57,003 nucleotides of DNA from Bacteroidales bacterium (GCA_024690405.1 JAILCU010000041.1:1-57003), one strand, 5' to 3'. Shown: positions 8,100 to 17,143, counted from the first letter of the stretch. The notes: generated by a model not told the origin, from the sequence alone. Numbers and translations: made by a program.

Positions 8100-10127
8100 T
8101 CAATAAGTCAATTCGTCGGCATATTCTGATAATCGTTTGTAGAATGGCATTCGGCAAATGGTGGAACGGTCACCTATTATTATAAGTTTCATGCGCGCAC
8201 GTGTAATTGCTACGTTCATTCGTCGCAGGTCGCGCAGGAATCCGATGTCGCCCTGTTCATTACTGCGTACCAGACTGATGACAATGATGTCGCGCTCCTG
8301 ACCTTGGAAACCGTCAACGGTGTTCACTGTGATGAGATGGCGCAATGGCTTCCAGCATTTATCATGTTTCATCAATCTTCTAAGCAGATACACTTGTCCT
8401 TTGTAGGGTGAGATAATCCCTACATCCACTCGTTCTTCGATCAGACGCTCCGTTCCTATCCGTTCGAAGTAGTGTTTGAGCGTAGCCAGTGTCAGCTGCG
8501 CCTCAGCCATGTTGGCGCGTGAGAGTCCGGCGGCTTCTTCGCCAGTATATTCTTTTCCCTGTTGGCTTGAAGATGCTCCTGCTGTTGCGTGGCTTTGTGC
8601 TCTTGTCTTTTTACTATTCTGGTTTGAGGAAGAGGCTTGTTGAGTCGTTGTGAAGGATTCCTCCGTCTTGCTGTCAATCCATTCTAAAGCCACGTCCCAA
8701 TCCAGGATACCACGGTATTTCACTTCCGGGGCACTTGAGAGTTGCCCGTCGTAGAATTCGCGATTAGGGAACTGCATGATGGCATCGCACATCCGATATT
8801 GCATCGTCAGCAGCGATACTGCTTGTGGCTTGTTCTCCACGATATATTGCATCAGCGTTTTATCCAATCCACCGTGCATGGCTTCGGGTGATTTGATGGT
8901 AGGGGGTAACTGCCGGTGGTCTCCAGCCAACACTACGCGGTGGGCCTTACGGATTGCGATCCAGCATGCGGCCTCCAGTGCTTGTGCTGCTTCATCGATA
9001 AACAGAGTTCCGAACTTCATCCCCATGAGCAATCGGTTGGCGCTGCCCGCGAGGGTGCAGGCAATGACTTTGGCGTCGTCGAACAAGGCTTGATTGATGG
9101 TAAATTCCAAATCTACCGCCCGGTCCTTGAGTCGTGCTATTTTCTGATGGCGGCTCTCGTTGTTGCCACTTTTAGATGCGTAGATGTCGCGGATGGCTTT
9201 GCGCACCGCCCATAGTTCGGTGTAAAGTGGGTGGCTTTCGAAACGCCGCTCGTAGGTGAATCCGAGCATCTTGTCAGTGACGCGTGTCGGATTGCCGATG
9301 CGTAGCACGCTCACGCCTCGGTCGACCAGTTTCTCAGCAATCCAATCAACAGCCATGTTTGATTGCGCACACACCAGCACCTGATTCTCGCGCCTCAGTG
9401 TTTCGTAGATGGCTTCAACTAATGTTGTTGTTTTCCCTGTCCCGGGGGGACCATGGACCACAGCCACATCCTTGGCCCAGAGCACTTCGTTCACGGCCGC
9501 TTGCTGACTTGTGTTGAGCCATGGGAAGCGGACGGCATCGAAGGTGAATTTTCCGCATGGCAGCGTAGAATGACATATTTCGCGCAATTCTGCCAGACGT
9601 CCGCTCTTGGCTTGGATGACATCGTCCAGGGCTTCAAACATCAGGCGGTAGGTCTGTTCGTCGAGGTAGAGTTGCACCCCCAACCGACTGGACCCGCGCA
9701 GCAGTTCCAACGCTTCGGCTGTAGGCATTACGATCACCATCCTGTTCTCCTCAACAAAACTCACTTGAGCCACGAACTTGAAATAGTGGAGCATCCCTCC
9801 GGTGCCGTGGAGCACGCCCGACGCGTCTTCTGTAAAAAAGCATACGGGTTTGCCCGGTTCAAAGAGAGAGGGACTTTCCTCTTCATACAATTCGTCGTTC
9901 TCTTCATTCCTCAAGCCACCTTCGCGTGTCACTTCCACCACCAACTGGTCCAGCGAGTTGTGATAACTGCGCCCCAGTGCCAACGGATACCATGCCAGGC
10001 CACGCCGGACCTTGCGCTCGATGCCTGTGGCCTCGGTAAGGCGTTGGAATTCCTCCTTCTCGTGTGCATATTCCATTTGTAGGAGCACACGTTGCCTTTG
10101 CAGTAAGGTTATAGGGCTTTCTGCCAT
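8100..10127 (-). CDS. SF1 (DNA2/NAM7, SMUBP-2-like) helicase
   Basis: The protein has 675 residues from the ATG at 10127 (MAESPITLLQRQRVLLQMEY). This ATG follows the thioesterase stop by 7 bp, and an earlier in-frame ATG would overlap that gene. All SF1B motifs are present: Walker A HGPPGTGKTTT (about residues 222-232), Walker B LFIDEAAQALE, GDHRQLPPT, QYRM, VDGFQGQERDIIV and NVAITRARMKLII. The N-terminal part matches the 1B/stalk region of bacterial IGHMBP2-like helicases, which unwind RNA or DNA 5' to 3'. About 40 residues at 490-530 are low-complexity and rich in Ser, Gln and Ala. They are inserted between the Walker B half and the C-terminal RecA domain and look like a dispensable linker. 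It is probably co-transcribed with the thioesterase. Confidence 0.9.
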   Translation of the reverse strand: MAESPITLLQRQRVLLQMEYAHEKEEFQRLTEATGIERKVRRGLAWYPLALGRSYHNSLDQLVVEVTREGGLRNEENDELYEEESPSLFEPGKPVCFFTEDASGVLHGTGGMLHYFKFVAQVSFVEENRMVIVMPTAEALELLRGSSRLGVQLYLDEQTYRLMFEALDDVIQAKSGRLAELREICHSTLPCGKFTFDAVRFPWLNTSQQAAVNEVLWAKDVAVVHGPPGTGKTTTLVEAIYETLRRENQVLVCAQSNMAVDWIAEKLVDRGVSVLRIGNPTRVTDKMLGFTYERRFESHPLYTELWAVRKAIRDIYASKSGNNESRHQKIARLKDRAVDLEFTINQALFDDAKVIACTLAGSANRLLMGMKFGTLFIDEAAQALEAACWIAIRKAHRVVLAGDHRQLPPTIKSPEAMHGGLDKTLMQYIVENKPQAVSLLTMQYRMCDAIMQFPNREFYDGQLSSAPEVKYRGILDWDVALEWIDSKTEESFTTTQQASSSNQNSKKTRAQSHATAGASSSQQGKEYTGEEAAGLSRANMAEAQLTLATLKHYFERIGTERLIEERVDVGIISPYKGQVYLLRRLMKHDKCWKPLRHLITVNTVDGFQGQERDIIVISLVRSNEQGDIGFLRDLRRMNVAITRARMKLIIIGDRSTICRMPFYKRLSEYADELTY

Positions 10128-10134
10128 GAGAGAA

Positions 10135-10536
10135 TCATGAGATGAAGCGTGCAAAAGCCTCGTCGTAGGCTGATGTGCGGGCCAACTGTCCGTTAACGAG
10201 GCACACTAAGGTGATGTCACCGCGGAAGCAAAGTTGCATGTCTGCTTCGCGGTAGATAGCCTGATGGAAGATATACTTCACACCGTCTTTCTCCAAAGCC
10301 AGACGAGAGACGAAGCGGTCATCGCAGCGTAAAGGCGTTTTGAAATCCAATTTCATCCGGGCAACGACGGCATCTTGTCCCTGTTCGTGCAATTGGGCAA
10401 AACTCACACCGATGGAACGCAGAAACAAGTGGCGGGTGTGTTCGGCATAATGAAGGTAGTTGGCGTTGTTAACGATGCCTTCGATGTCGCACTCGTAGTC
10501 ACGCACTTCCATTGTTGTTTCGAAGATATAATCCAT
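10135..10536 (-). CDS. Acyl-CoA thioesterase, 4HBT/YbgC-like hotdog fold
   Basis: The protein has 133 residues starting MDYIFETTMEVRDYECDIEG. The ATG at 10536 fits the -7 element 23 bp upstream; the reading frame further upstream would precede that promoter. The family pattern is EVRDYECDIEGIVNNANYLHY, in which the position of the usual catalytic aspartate (YxDTDxxGHVNNxxY in relatives) is partly changed: GIVNNANYLHYAEHTRH is kept. Members hydrolyse short- or medium-chain acyl-CoA. The gene leads a two-gene unit with the helicase. Confidence 0.85.
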   Translation of the reverse strand: MDYIFETTMEVRDYECDIEGIVNNANYLHYAEHTRHLFLRSIGVSFAQLHEQGQDAVVARMKLDFKTPLRCDDRFVSRLALEKDGVKYIFHQAIYREADMQLCFRGDITLVCLVNGQLARTSAYDEAFARFIS

Positions 10537-10558
10537 GAGTCTGGGTTCTTTTTGTGGG

Positions 10559-10566
10559 CAAAGGTA
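10559..10566 (-). promoter_or_regulatory. -7 promoter element for the thioesterase-helicase unit
   Basis: The minus strand reads TACCTTTG. The intergenic region to 10676 is shared with the divergent ATPase gene, which has its own element at 10641. Confidence 0.6.
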
Positions 10567-10616
10567 AGTAAAATTATTATAAAATATTGAAAACCACAAA
10601 AAAAGTTGCCTGTTCG

Positions 10617-10648
10617 TTGCTCAATCTTCAATTATTATTGTAACTTTG
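10617..10648 (+). promoter_or_regulatory. Promoter of the ATPase/DUF4435 pair
   Basis: TAACTTTG at 10641-10648 is a -7 match. A TTG at 10617 lies 24 bp before it, a good position for the -33 box. The start codon follows 28 bp later. Confidence 0.55.
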
Positions 10649-10676
10649 ACGCCGAAAAGAACAAAAATATCACGAT

Positions 10677-11498
10677 ATGACGGCGAACTACATCAAACGT
10701 ATTGAGATTGATTCACTGTGGCATGGCACGCGCCATATCATTTGGGAACTTCATCCCGGTGTAAACGTGCTCAGCGGCATTAACGGTGTGGGTAAGAGCA
10801 CGATTCTCCGCAAGACAATTCTTCGCCTGACTCAGGGGAAGGAGGAGCTTGAGCGTGATTACAATCAGTTAGGCGTGCACCTGACTTTTGAGCCCGAAGA
10901 GGCCGACACTGTGCGCTTCGATGTCATTCGTGGGGTGGATCGTCCCATCGTCAGTGCCGATATCTTGAATAAGGTGGTCGAGGCGCGGCTCGCCACTGAA
11001 CTTGACTGGCAACTCTATCAGTTGCAGCGCCGCTACCTCGACTATCAAGTCAACCAAAGCAACCGCATCGTGTCGCTCTTCACGGCAGCTGACCCCGATG
11101 CGCAGGCTAAAGCCTCGCAAATAGCTTCTGAGAAAGTGCATTTCCAGGATCTCGTAGACAACCTGTTCAGGGCCACGGGAAAAGTCATCGATCGCACCAG
11201 CAATGAGATTTATTTCCACCACCTCGATGAGCGTATCCCTCCCTATCTCCTCTCGTCCGGTGAGAAGCAGATGCTCATCATTCTGCTTACGGTGCTCGTC
11301 GAGGACCGTCAGCCCTATGTCCTCATGATGGACGAGCCCGAGATCAGTCTCCACATCGAGTGGCAGCAGCAACTGTTGGAACTCATCACAGACCTCAATC
11401 CCAACGCCCAAGTCATCCTTACCACCCACTCGCCTGCCGTCATCATGAGCGGATGGGGCGACTGTGTCACCGATGTCGAGGACATCATCGTAGGATAG
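10677..11498 (+). CDS. ABC-type AAA ATPase (AAA_21-like), partner of a DUF4435 protein
   Basis: The 273-residue protein is a compact ATPase with all ABC/SMC-type motifs: Walker A GINGVGKST (34-42), signature LSSGEKQ (192-198), Walker B VLMMDEPE (215-222) and switch histidine in TTHSPAV (249-255). No membrane segments are present, and the arm between Walker A and the signature is short. The next gene on the same strand encodes a DUF4435/Toprim protein. That is the composition of the PARIS (AriA ATPase with AriB DUF4435) phage-defence pair and, more loosely, of OLD-type ATPase-Toprim systems. Classical AriA is considerably longer, so this is a relative, not a clear orthologue. Defence is an inference from gene pairing, and a housekeeping role in DNA maintenance is equally possible. 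Confidence 0.8.
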   Translation: MTANYIKRIEIDSLWHGTRHIIWELHPGVNVLSGINGVGKSTILRKTILRLTQGKEELERDYNQLGVHLTFEPEEADTVRFDVIRGVDRPIVSADILNKVVEARLATELDWQLYQLQRRYLDYQVNQSNRIVSLFTAADPDAQAKASQIASEKVHFQDLVDNLFRATGKVIDRTSNEIYFHHLDERIPPYLLSSGEKQMLIILLTVLVEDRQPYVLMMDEPEISLHIEWQQQLLELITDLNPNAQVILTTHSPAVIMSGWGDCVTDVEDIIVG

Positions 11499-11662
11499 GG
11501 CGCCGGCTGACCTTCGCCTTGTCCCTCACTCTGTCGCCTCCCTTCCTTTCATCCCCTGTTCGCCTGCCGCCTCCCTTCGTCCCCCTGTTCCACCGCCTGT
11601 CGGTTGGGTGTCGCGCATATTTGCGCGAGCATCTCTCCCTCCTTTAAATCCCTCCTCCCCCT

Positions 11663-12757
11663 ATGTCAAAGCGCCTGACCCATAATCTCAATTCCGCTTA
11701 CTTCGAAGCAGCCAACCGCCTGCGCCCCTCCCGTGCGAGGAAGCGCATCGTGGCTTATGTGGAGAGTTTCGATGATGTGGCTTTCTGGCGCAATATCCTC
11801 GATGAATACGAGGACGATAAACTATATTTCGAAATCAAGTTGCCCTCGCGCAACACCCTGGGCAAAGGCAAGCGCCAGGCACTGATGAATCTCTTGGGTG
11901 CCGACAATCTGGGGTCGGCTATGATAGCCTGTGTCGATGCGGATTACGACTATCTCTTGCAGGATACTTCCGAGGAGAGCATTTTTATCAATCATTCGCC
12001 TTACGTCATCCACACCTTTGTCTACGCAATCGAGAGTTACCAGTGCTGGGCTCCGTCGTTGCACCGTGCGGTTGTCACAGCTACGCTCAACGACCGTCCC
12101 ACGCTCGACTTCGAGGCCTTCATGAGCGAGTACAGCCAGATCATCTGGCCGTTGTTCGTGTGGAACATCTGGTGCTATCGCAACGATAAATATAAGACGT
12201 TCACTATGATGGACTTCTGCGGGTTCGTCAGTTTCCGTTCTGTCAACACGCGGCGGCCCGAGGAGACCCTGGCGCAACTGAAGCGGCGCGTCAATCAGAA
12301 GATTGCTTGGCTCCAGCGTCATTTCCCCGAAGCCCGCAAGACTTATGCCCCCTTACGTAACGAATTGCAGCAGAACCTTCATCTGAAACCGGAGGAGACC
12401 TATCTCTATATTCAGGGTCATACACTTTTTGAGAATGTCGTTGCGCCTTTGCTTGAGCCTGTCTGCGCCATGCTTCGGAAGGAGCGCGAACGTGAGATTA
12501 AGGAATTGGCCATGCACACCAAGCAGCGCCAGTGCGAACTCTCCAGCTACCAGCATAGCGTCATGCCTATTGATGTTGTTCTTAAGAAGAATACCGCATT
12601 CATGGAGGCCCCTCAGATGGCGCTTGTTAGGGAGCGTGTGGAGAATTACCTACAAGAGGCTCGGCAAAAACTGCTGACAGCCGGCAATGCCGAAAGGAAT
12701 GAGAACGATAACCCCGTTCCTGGCAGAGTGGCAGCTCACCCCAGCGCGTTTCCCTAA
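11663..12757 (+). CDS. DUF4435 (Toprim-like) protein, AriB-like
   Basis: The 364-residue soluble protein has a DUF4435 N-terminal half. It contains a Toprim-like acidic triad: E34 in IVAYVESFDDVAFW and D92/D94 in ACVDADYDYLL. The middle part contains aromatic-rich helices (SQIIWPLFVWNIWCY) and the C-terminal third is helical and charged. Toprim nucleases and DUF4435 effectors use the Glu and Asp-x-Asp residues to bind Mg2+ and cut nucleic acid. In PARIS the DUF4435 protein AriB is the toxic effector released by the ATPase sensor. The gene lies 164 bp downstream of the ATPase. That gap is C/T-rich and holds a small hairpin near 11610 but no promoter match, so co-transcription is likely. No functional partner besides the ATPase is apparent. 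Confidence 0.75.
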   Translation: MSKRLTHNLNSAYFEAANRLRPSRARKRIVAYVESFDDVAFWRNILDEYEDDKLYFEIKLPSRNTLGKGKRQALMNLLGADNLGSAMIACVDADYDYLLQDTSEESIFINHSPYVIHTFVYAIESYQCWAPSLHRAVVTATLNDRPTLDFEAFMSEYSQIIWPLFVWNIWCYRNDKYKTFTMMDFCGFVSFRSVNTRRPEETLAQLKRRVNQKIAWLQRHFPEARKTYAPLRNELQQNLHLKPEETYLYIQGHTLFENVVAPLLEPVCAMLRKEREREIKELAMHTKQRQCELSSYQHSVMPIDVVLKKNTAFMEAPQMALVRERVENYLQEARQKLLTAGNAERNENDNPVPGRVAAHPSAFP

Positions 12758-12861
12758 CCCGGCAAACATATATCTTGAATCGTGTCCGCCCCTCAGACAT
12801 TGAGCTCAGCATAATAAGAGAATATTACATACACATACACAATAGATAACACTAAAAACCT

Positions 12862-14973
12862 ATGACACAACAAACTATCAAACATCTTACCACCCTCTTC
12901 GTGATCCTTTTCATCACATGGGTATCTTCTACGGCCTTTGCACAAACTGCTTATGATGTTGCACGGCTCCAACGCGAAACATTGAATCGTGGCGTAGTGG
13001 CTTTCCGTACCTCTCCCGATTCTGTTTGTATTCAGTGGCGCTATCTTGAAAACGATCCCATAGACATTGGCTTTGAAATTCTCCGCGAGGATAAGGTCAT
13101 CGGTCGTTGTGGTCCTGACGATCCAACGTTCTTTATGGATGCCAACGACGGACATCAGGCAACGACTTACACCGTTCGCTCTGTTCTCCGCACTCGCGAG
13201 AAATCACATCACAAGAGCCGTCGCGAATATCGTCCGCGCCCAGAACCTCAAGCTTCGCTCTCGCAACTCACAGGCTATTGCACCTTGCCGGCTAATGCGC
13301 CCATCGGTTACCTTGATATCCCACTTGTTCCACCTACGGCGGAGGCGCAGTCTGACATGCGTCCCGTAATATACAATGCCAATGATGCCACGATGGCTGA
13401 CCTCGATGGCGACGGGCAGCTCGAAATCGTACTGAAATGGGATCCTTCCAATTCAAAGGACAATAGCCAGAGTGGAATCACTTCACCCACCATTTTTGAG
13501 GCATTACGCCTCGACGGTACCGTCATGTGGCGTGTCAATTTGGGACGTAATATCCGAAGTGGAGCGCACTATGTCCCATTCATTGTAGCCGACCTCAACG
13601 GCGATGGTTGTGCCGAACTGCTCGTGCGCACTTCTGATGGTACAGTAGATGGTTTGGGGAACGTATTGGGTGATGCTAACGCCGATCATGTGCGCTACCC
13701 CGACACCCTTGCCTATCAGGCCAACAACAATCCAGGCGAACAGTTCCGGGGGCCAGGGTGGCCCAATAATATGGACCGAAAAGCGGGTCGGGGAGGTTTT
13801 GTTTACAAGGGACCGGAATGGGTGACCTGTTTCGACGGCAAGACAGGCAAAGCCGTTGCTTCGGCTGATTATATTCCTGAGCGTGGTGACCTCCGCGGAT
13901 GGGGGGATAACTATGCCAATCGCAGCGACCGTTTCCTTGCCGCCTGCGGCTATCTCGACGGTGAGCATCTCAGCGCCATTTTCTGTCGTGGCTACTACAC
14001 CCGCAGCGTTCTTGCCGCTTACGATTTTGATGGCATGGCTCTCAGCGTTCGATGGGTCTTCGATACCAATGATGAGGGCAAGCGTCGCTATGCCGGACAG
14101 GGCAACCATAACCTTCGTGTCGCTGATGTCGACGGCGACGGTTTCGACGAGATCACCTATGGCTCCATGGCTGTGGACCACGATGGCTCTCCTTTATATA
14201 ATACGGGCTTCGGACACGGCGACGCGATGCACCTCACGGCCTTCCTGCCCAACAACGACGCCTTGCAGGTGTGGGATTGCCATGAGAATAAGCGCGATGG
14301 CAGCGATTTTCGTGATGCCCGCACTGGAAAAGTGATATTCCAACTCCTCTCTAATAAAGATGTCGGCCGTTGCATGGCGGCAGATATCGACCCTGACAAT
14401 CCAGGCCTCGAGATGTGGTCCTCCGCTTCGGGTGGTATCTGCAACACCAAGGGGGAAATCATCGACTCCACCGCACGCATCCCCATCAACTTCGGTATCT
14501 GGTGGGATGGCGATCTCTTACGCGAGCTTCTTGACCACGAGACGGTGACGAAATATCACCGCCAGGCTCATGTTCAGAAAACTCAAGAGAATTCCGAGAG
14601 TCTCACGGGTACGCCATATGACTTTTCCGGGTCCCGCTCCACGCGTTTACTGGCGCATTTCGACGATTGCATCTTCAATAACGGCACTAAGTCCAATCCG
14701 GCTCTTTGTGCTGACGTCATCGGCGATTGGCGTGAGGAGGTGCTCTGCCGCACCAAGGACAACCGCCACCTCCGTCTCTATGTTACCCCTATCCCCACGC
14801 CATACCGTTTTCATACTTTCCTTTCCGATCCCGTTTATCGCCATTCCGTAGTGATGCAGAACGTTGCTTATAATCAGCCTACTCATGTCGGTTTCTACTT
14901 CGGCGCAGAACTTGACCGGAGCGGTCGCCTTTTCCGTGGTTGGCAATTCAACACTGAAAAGAAGAAAAAATAA
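12862..14973 (+). CDS. Rhamnogalacturonan lyase, PL11 family
   Basis: The complete 703-residue protein has signal peptide MTQQTIKHLTTLFVILFITW ending near AFAQ. A fibronectin-like domain (VAFRTSPDSVCIQWRYLE) precedes the PL11 beta-propeller. The repeated calcium-binding loops are ADLDGDGQLEIVLKWDPS, ADLNGDGCAELLVRTSDG, DVDGDGFDEITYG and AADIDPDNPGLEMW. The family signatures GRNIRSGAHYVPF, GDLRGWGDNYANRSDRF and QGNHNLRVADV are present, and the C-terminus holds DVIGDWREEVLCRTKDN. The enzyme cleaves the rhamnogalacturonan-I backbone. GH97 follows 58 bp downstream on the same strand, probably in one transcript. Length and motifs suggest an intact enzyme. Confidence 0.92.
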   Translation: MTQQTIKHLTTLFVILFITWVSSTAFAQTAYDVARLQRETLNRGVVAFRTSPDSVCIQWRYLENDPIDIGFEILREDKVIGRCGPDDPTFFMDANDGHQATTYTVRSVLRTREKSHHKSRREYRPRPEPQASLSQLTGYCTLPANAPIGYLDIPLVPPTAEAQSDMRPVIYNANDATMADLDGDGQLEIVLKWDPSNSKDNSQSGITSPTIFEALRLDGTVMWRVNLGRNIRSGAHYVPFIVADLNGDGCAELLVRTSDGTVDGLGNVLGDANADHVRYPDTLAYQANNNPGEQFRGPGWPNNMDRKAGRGGFVYKGPEWVTCFDGKTGKAVASADYIPERGDLRGWGDNYANRSDRFLAACGYLDGEHLSAIFCRGYYTRSVLAAYDFDGMALSVRWVFDTNDEGKRRYAGQGNHNLRVADVDGDGFDEITYGSMAVDHDGSPLYNTGFGHGDAMHLTAFLPNNDALQVWDCHENKRDGSDFRDARTGKVIFQLLSNKDVGRCMAADIDPDNPGLEMWSSASGGICNTKGEIIDSTARIPINFGIWWDGDLLRELLDHETVTKYHRQAHVQKTQENSESLTGTPYDFSGSRSTRLLAHFDDCIFNNGTKSNPALCADVIGDWREEVLCRTKDNRHLRLYVTPIPTPYRFHTFLSDPVYRHSVVMQNVAYNQPTHVGFYFGAELDRSGRLFRGWQFNTEKKKK

Positions 14974-15031
14974 GATTCTTCGAAAGAGAAAGCCCTTCTG
15001 TCTTGCCGCTTTTTATCTCACTCTTTATATA

Positions 15032-17143
15032 ATGAAAATACTCACACACACGTTCTCCTCCTTTGCCTTGTTGGCGTTGGCCTGCTTTACATCTCCTCTT
15101 CAGGCGCAGACCGAAGAATACTGCGTTCTTTCCCCTGATGGACTCACCTATCTCAATGTGAGGTTTGCTGACGGCCGTCTCACGTATAATGCCGGTTATT
15201 CCGCACTAGTGAGAGGCAAGAAGAAAAAGATGCCGGTTGATACCATCGACGTCCCCGTCGTGCTGGAGTCACCCCTTGGCGTCTACACCAATGTGGCCGA
15301 CTTCAGCCAGCATCTCACCCTTGTCAAAGCATCGCGTCCTGAGCGCCCTGTCAGGTACGACTACCGTCTTCGTCAGGGCAAACAGCGCGACATCAGCAGC
15401 GAGGCGAATGCCTTGGAACTCATTCTCTCCGCTCCCCAGCGTGGCAATGGAGGCGTGCAGATGGCGGTTCAGTTCCGTGTTTTCAACAATAACATCGCTT
15501 ATCGCTATCGTTTCCTCCAGAATGGCGAAACAGGTGCTATTGTCGTCACGGGCGAGGCTTCCGGTTTCCGTCTGCCCACTGATGCCACGGCTTTCATCTG
15601 TCCGCAGAGCGACCCGATGATTGGTTGGAAGCGTACCAAGCCCAGTTATGAAGAGGAATACATCTGGGACGAGCCCGTCACGACCCGGAGCCGCTATGGG
15701 CATGGGTGGACATTTCCGTGTCTGTTTAAATTGGCCTCACCCCCGACCCCTCTCCCGCGGGAGAGGGGAGTGGCTGCGCTGTCGGGGGCCGCTTCTTGGC
15801 TCCTCATCTCCGAGACCGGTGTGAGCAGCAATTACTGCGGCAGCCACCTCTCTGACGCCACCGCTGACGGCTTGTTTACCATTGCCTTCCCTATGGAGGG
15901 CGAGAACAACGGCTTTGGCAGCACAGGCGCACAAGTCGGACTTGCCAACAGCCGTACCAATGGCTATGACGATGCGGCCGGCTACACACCCTGGCGCACC
16001 CTCACCTTCGGTCCCTCGCTGAAGCCTATCGTCGAGACCACGGTCACCTGGGATGTTGTCGAACCGCTCTATGAACCCAGTATCGACTACCAAGGGTCGC
16101 GCAACACGTGGTCTTGGATTATCTGGCAAGACCCCAGCATCAACTACGACGACCAAGTGGCTTACATCAACCTCGCTGCCGACCTCGGGTGGGAAGGTTG
16201 CCTCATTGATGGCGGTTGGTATCAGAACATCGGGCGCGAAGGTATGGAGCGGCTCTTCGACCTCTGCAAGCAGAAAGGCGTGCGGCCGTGGGTATGGTAC
16301 AACAGCAACGGCGGATGGAACGATGCCCCGCAGTGTGCGCGCCAGGCGATGCACAACCCCATCGTTCGCAAGAAGGAAATGCGTTGGCTGCAGGAGCACG
16401 GCGTGGCTGGCATCAAGGTGGACTTCTTCGCCGGCGACAAGCAGGAGACGCTGCGCCTCTACGAGGCCATCCTCAGCGATGCCAACGACTTCGGCATCCA
16501 GGTCATCTTCCACGGCTGCACCCTCCCGCGCGGGTGGGAGCGCATGTACCCCAACTATTGCGGCAGCGAGGCTGTGCTGGCCAGCGAGAACCTGGTCTTC
16601 AACCAGCATTTCTGCGACATGGAAGCGCAGCATGCCTGCCTCCATCCCTTCGTTCGCAACACCGTTGGTTCCATGGAGTTCGGGGGCACGGTACTGCAGC
16701 GCCGGCTCAACCGTGGCAACGATGGAGGCACCACCCGTCGCACCAGCGACATCTTCGAACTTGCCACCGCCGTGGCTTTCCAGTCCAGCGGTCAGAACTT
16801 CGCCCTTACGCCGCGCAACCTCACCGAGCAGCCTGCCTTCGAGATTGACTTTATGCGGCAGGTACCTACCACGTGGGACGAGACTCGTTTCATCGATGGT
16901 TATCCGGGCAAATATCTTGTGATGGCTCGCAGGCACGCCGACCAGTGGTACATCGTCGCGATGAACGCCGCGAAGGAGCCTAAGACGCTGACCATTGACC
17001 TCGCACCCTTTGGTGCTCGGCTTACTACGCTCCTCCACGATGGTGCCGATGGTCAGAAGCCGCAGTCCGCGCCCCTGAAGACCGACAAGCGCCGGCGCAT
17101 GACCCTCACCTTGCAGCCTCAGTGTGCGGCTGTTGTCTTTTGA
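15032..17143 (+). CDS. GH97 glycoside hydrolase (probably retaining, alpha-galactosidase type)
   Basis: The 703-residue protein starts at the ATG at 15032 (MKILTHTFSSFALLALACFT, signal peptide). The open frame extends further upstream but overlaps the lyase. It shows the GH97 layout: an N-terminal beta-sandwich, a TIM barrel from WIIWQDPSINYDDQ through GCLIDGGWYQ, and a C-terminal domain ending LQPQCAAVVF. GIKVDFFAGDKQ carries an aspartate at the nucleophile position of retaining GH97 members such as the characterised Bacteroides alpha-galactosidase, whereas inverting SusB-type enzymes lack it. I therefore expect a retaining alpha-galactosidase-like enzyme. An extra stretch of about 20 residues (KLASPPTPLPRERGVAAL) interrupts the usual WTFPxLFK...WxLISETG segment. 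It is encoded by a palindromic element (15740-15788). The frame stays open, so the gene is probably still functional. Confidence 0.9.
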   Translation: MKILTHTFSSFALLALACFTSPLQAQTEEYCVLSPDGLTYLNVRFADGRLTYNAGYSALVRGKKKKMPVDTIDVPVVLESPLGVYTNVADFSQHLTLVKASRPERPVRYDYRLRQGKQRDISSEANALELILSAPQRGNGGVQMAVQFRVFNNNIAYRYRFLQNGETGAIVVTGEASGFRLPTDATAFICPQSDPMIGWKRTKPSYEEEYIWDEPVTTRSRYGHGWTFPCLFKLASPPTPLPRERGVAALSGAASWLLISETGVSSNYCGSHLSDATADGLFTIAFPMEGENNGFGSTGAQVGLANSRTNGYDDAAGYTPWRTLTFGPSLKPIVETTVTWDVVEPLYEPSIDYQGSRNTWSWIIWQDPSINYDDQVAYINLAADLGWEGCLIDGGWYQNIGREGMERLFDLCKQKGVRPWVWYNSNGGWNDAPQCARQAMHNPIVRKKEMRWLQEHGVAGIKVDFFAGDKQETLRLYEAILSDANDFGIQVIFHGCTLPRGWERMYPNYCGSEAVLASENLVFNQHFCDMEAQHACLHPFVRNTVGSMEFGGTVLQRRLNRGNDGGTTRRTSDIFELATAVAFQSSGQNFALTPRNLTEQPAFEIDFMRQVPTTWDETRFIDGYPGKYLVMARRHADQWYIVAMNAAKEPKTLTIDLAPFGARLTTLLHDGADGQKPQSAPLKTDKRRRMTLTLQPQCAAVVF
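15740..15788. repeat. REP-like G/C-rich palindrome inserted in frame in GH97
   Basis: A perfect 22-bp palindrome (15747-15768, centre CGCG) has arms CCCCTCTCCCG and CGGGAGAGGGG. It is nested in an outer inverted pair, CCCCCGA at 15740-15746 and TCGGGGG at 15782-15788. It encodes PPTPLPRERG, a string foreign to the GH97 fold. A half-like copy (TGAGGGGGGAGAGGGGCGG) occurs between genes near 20446-20464. Confidence 0.8.
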
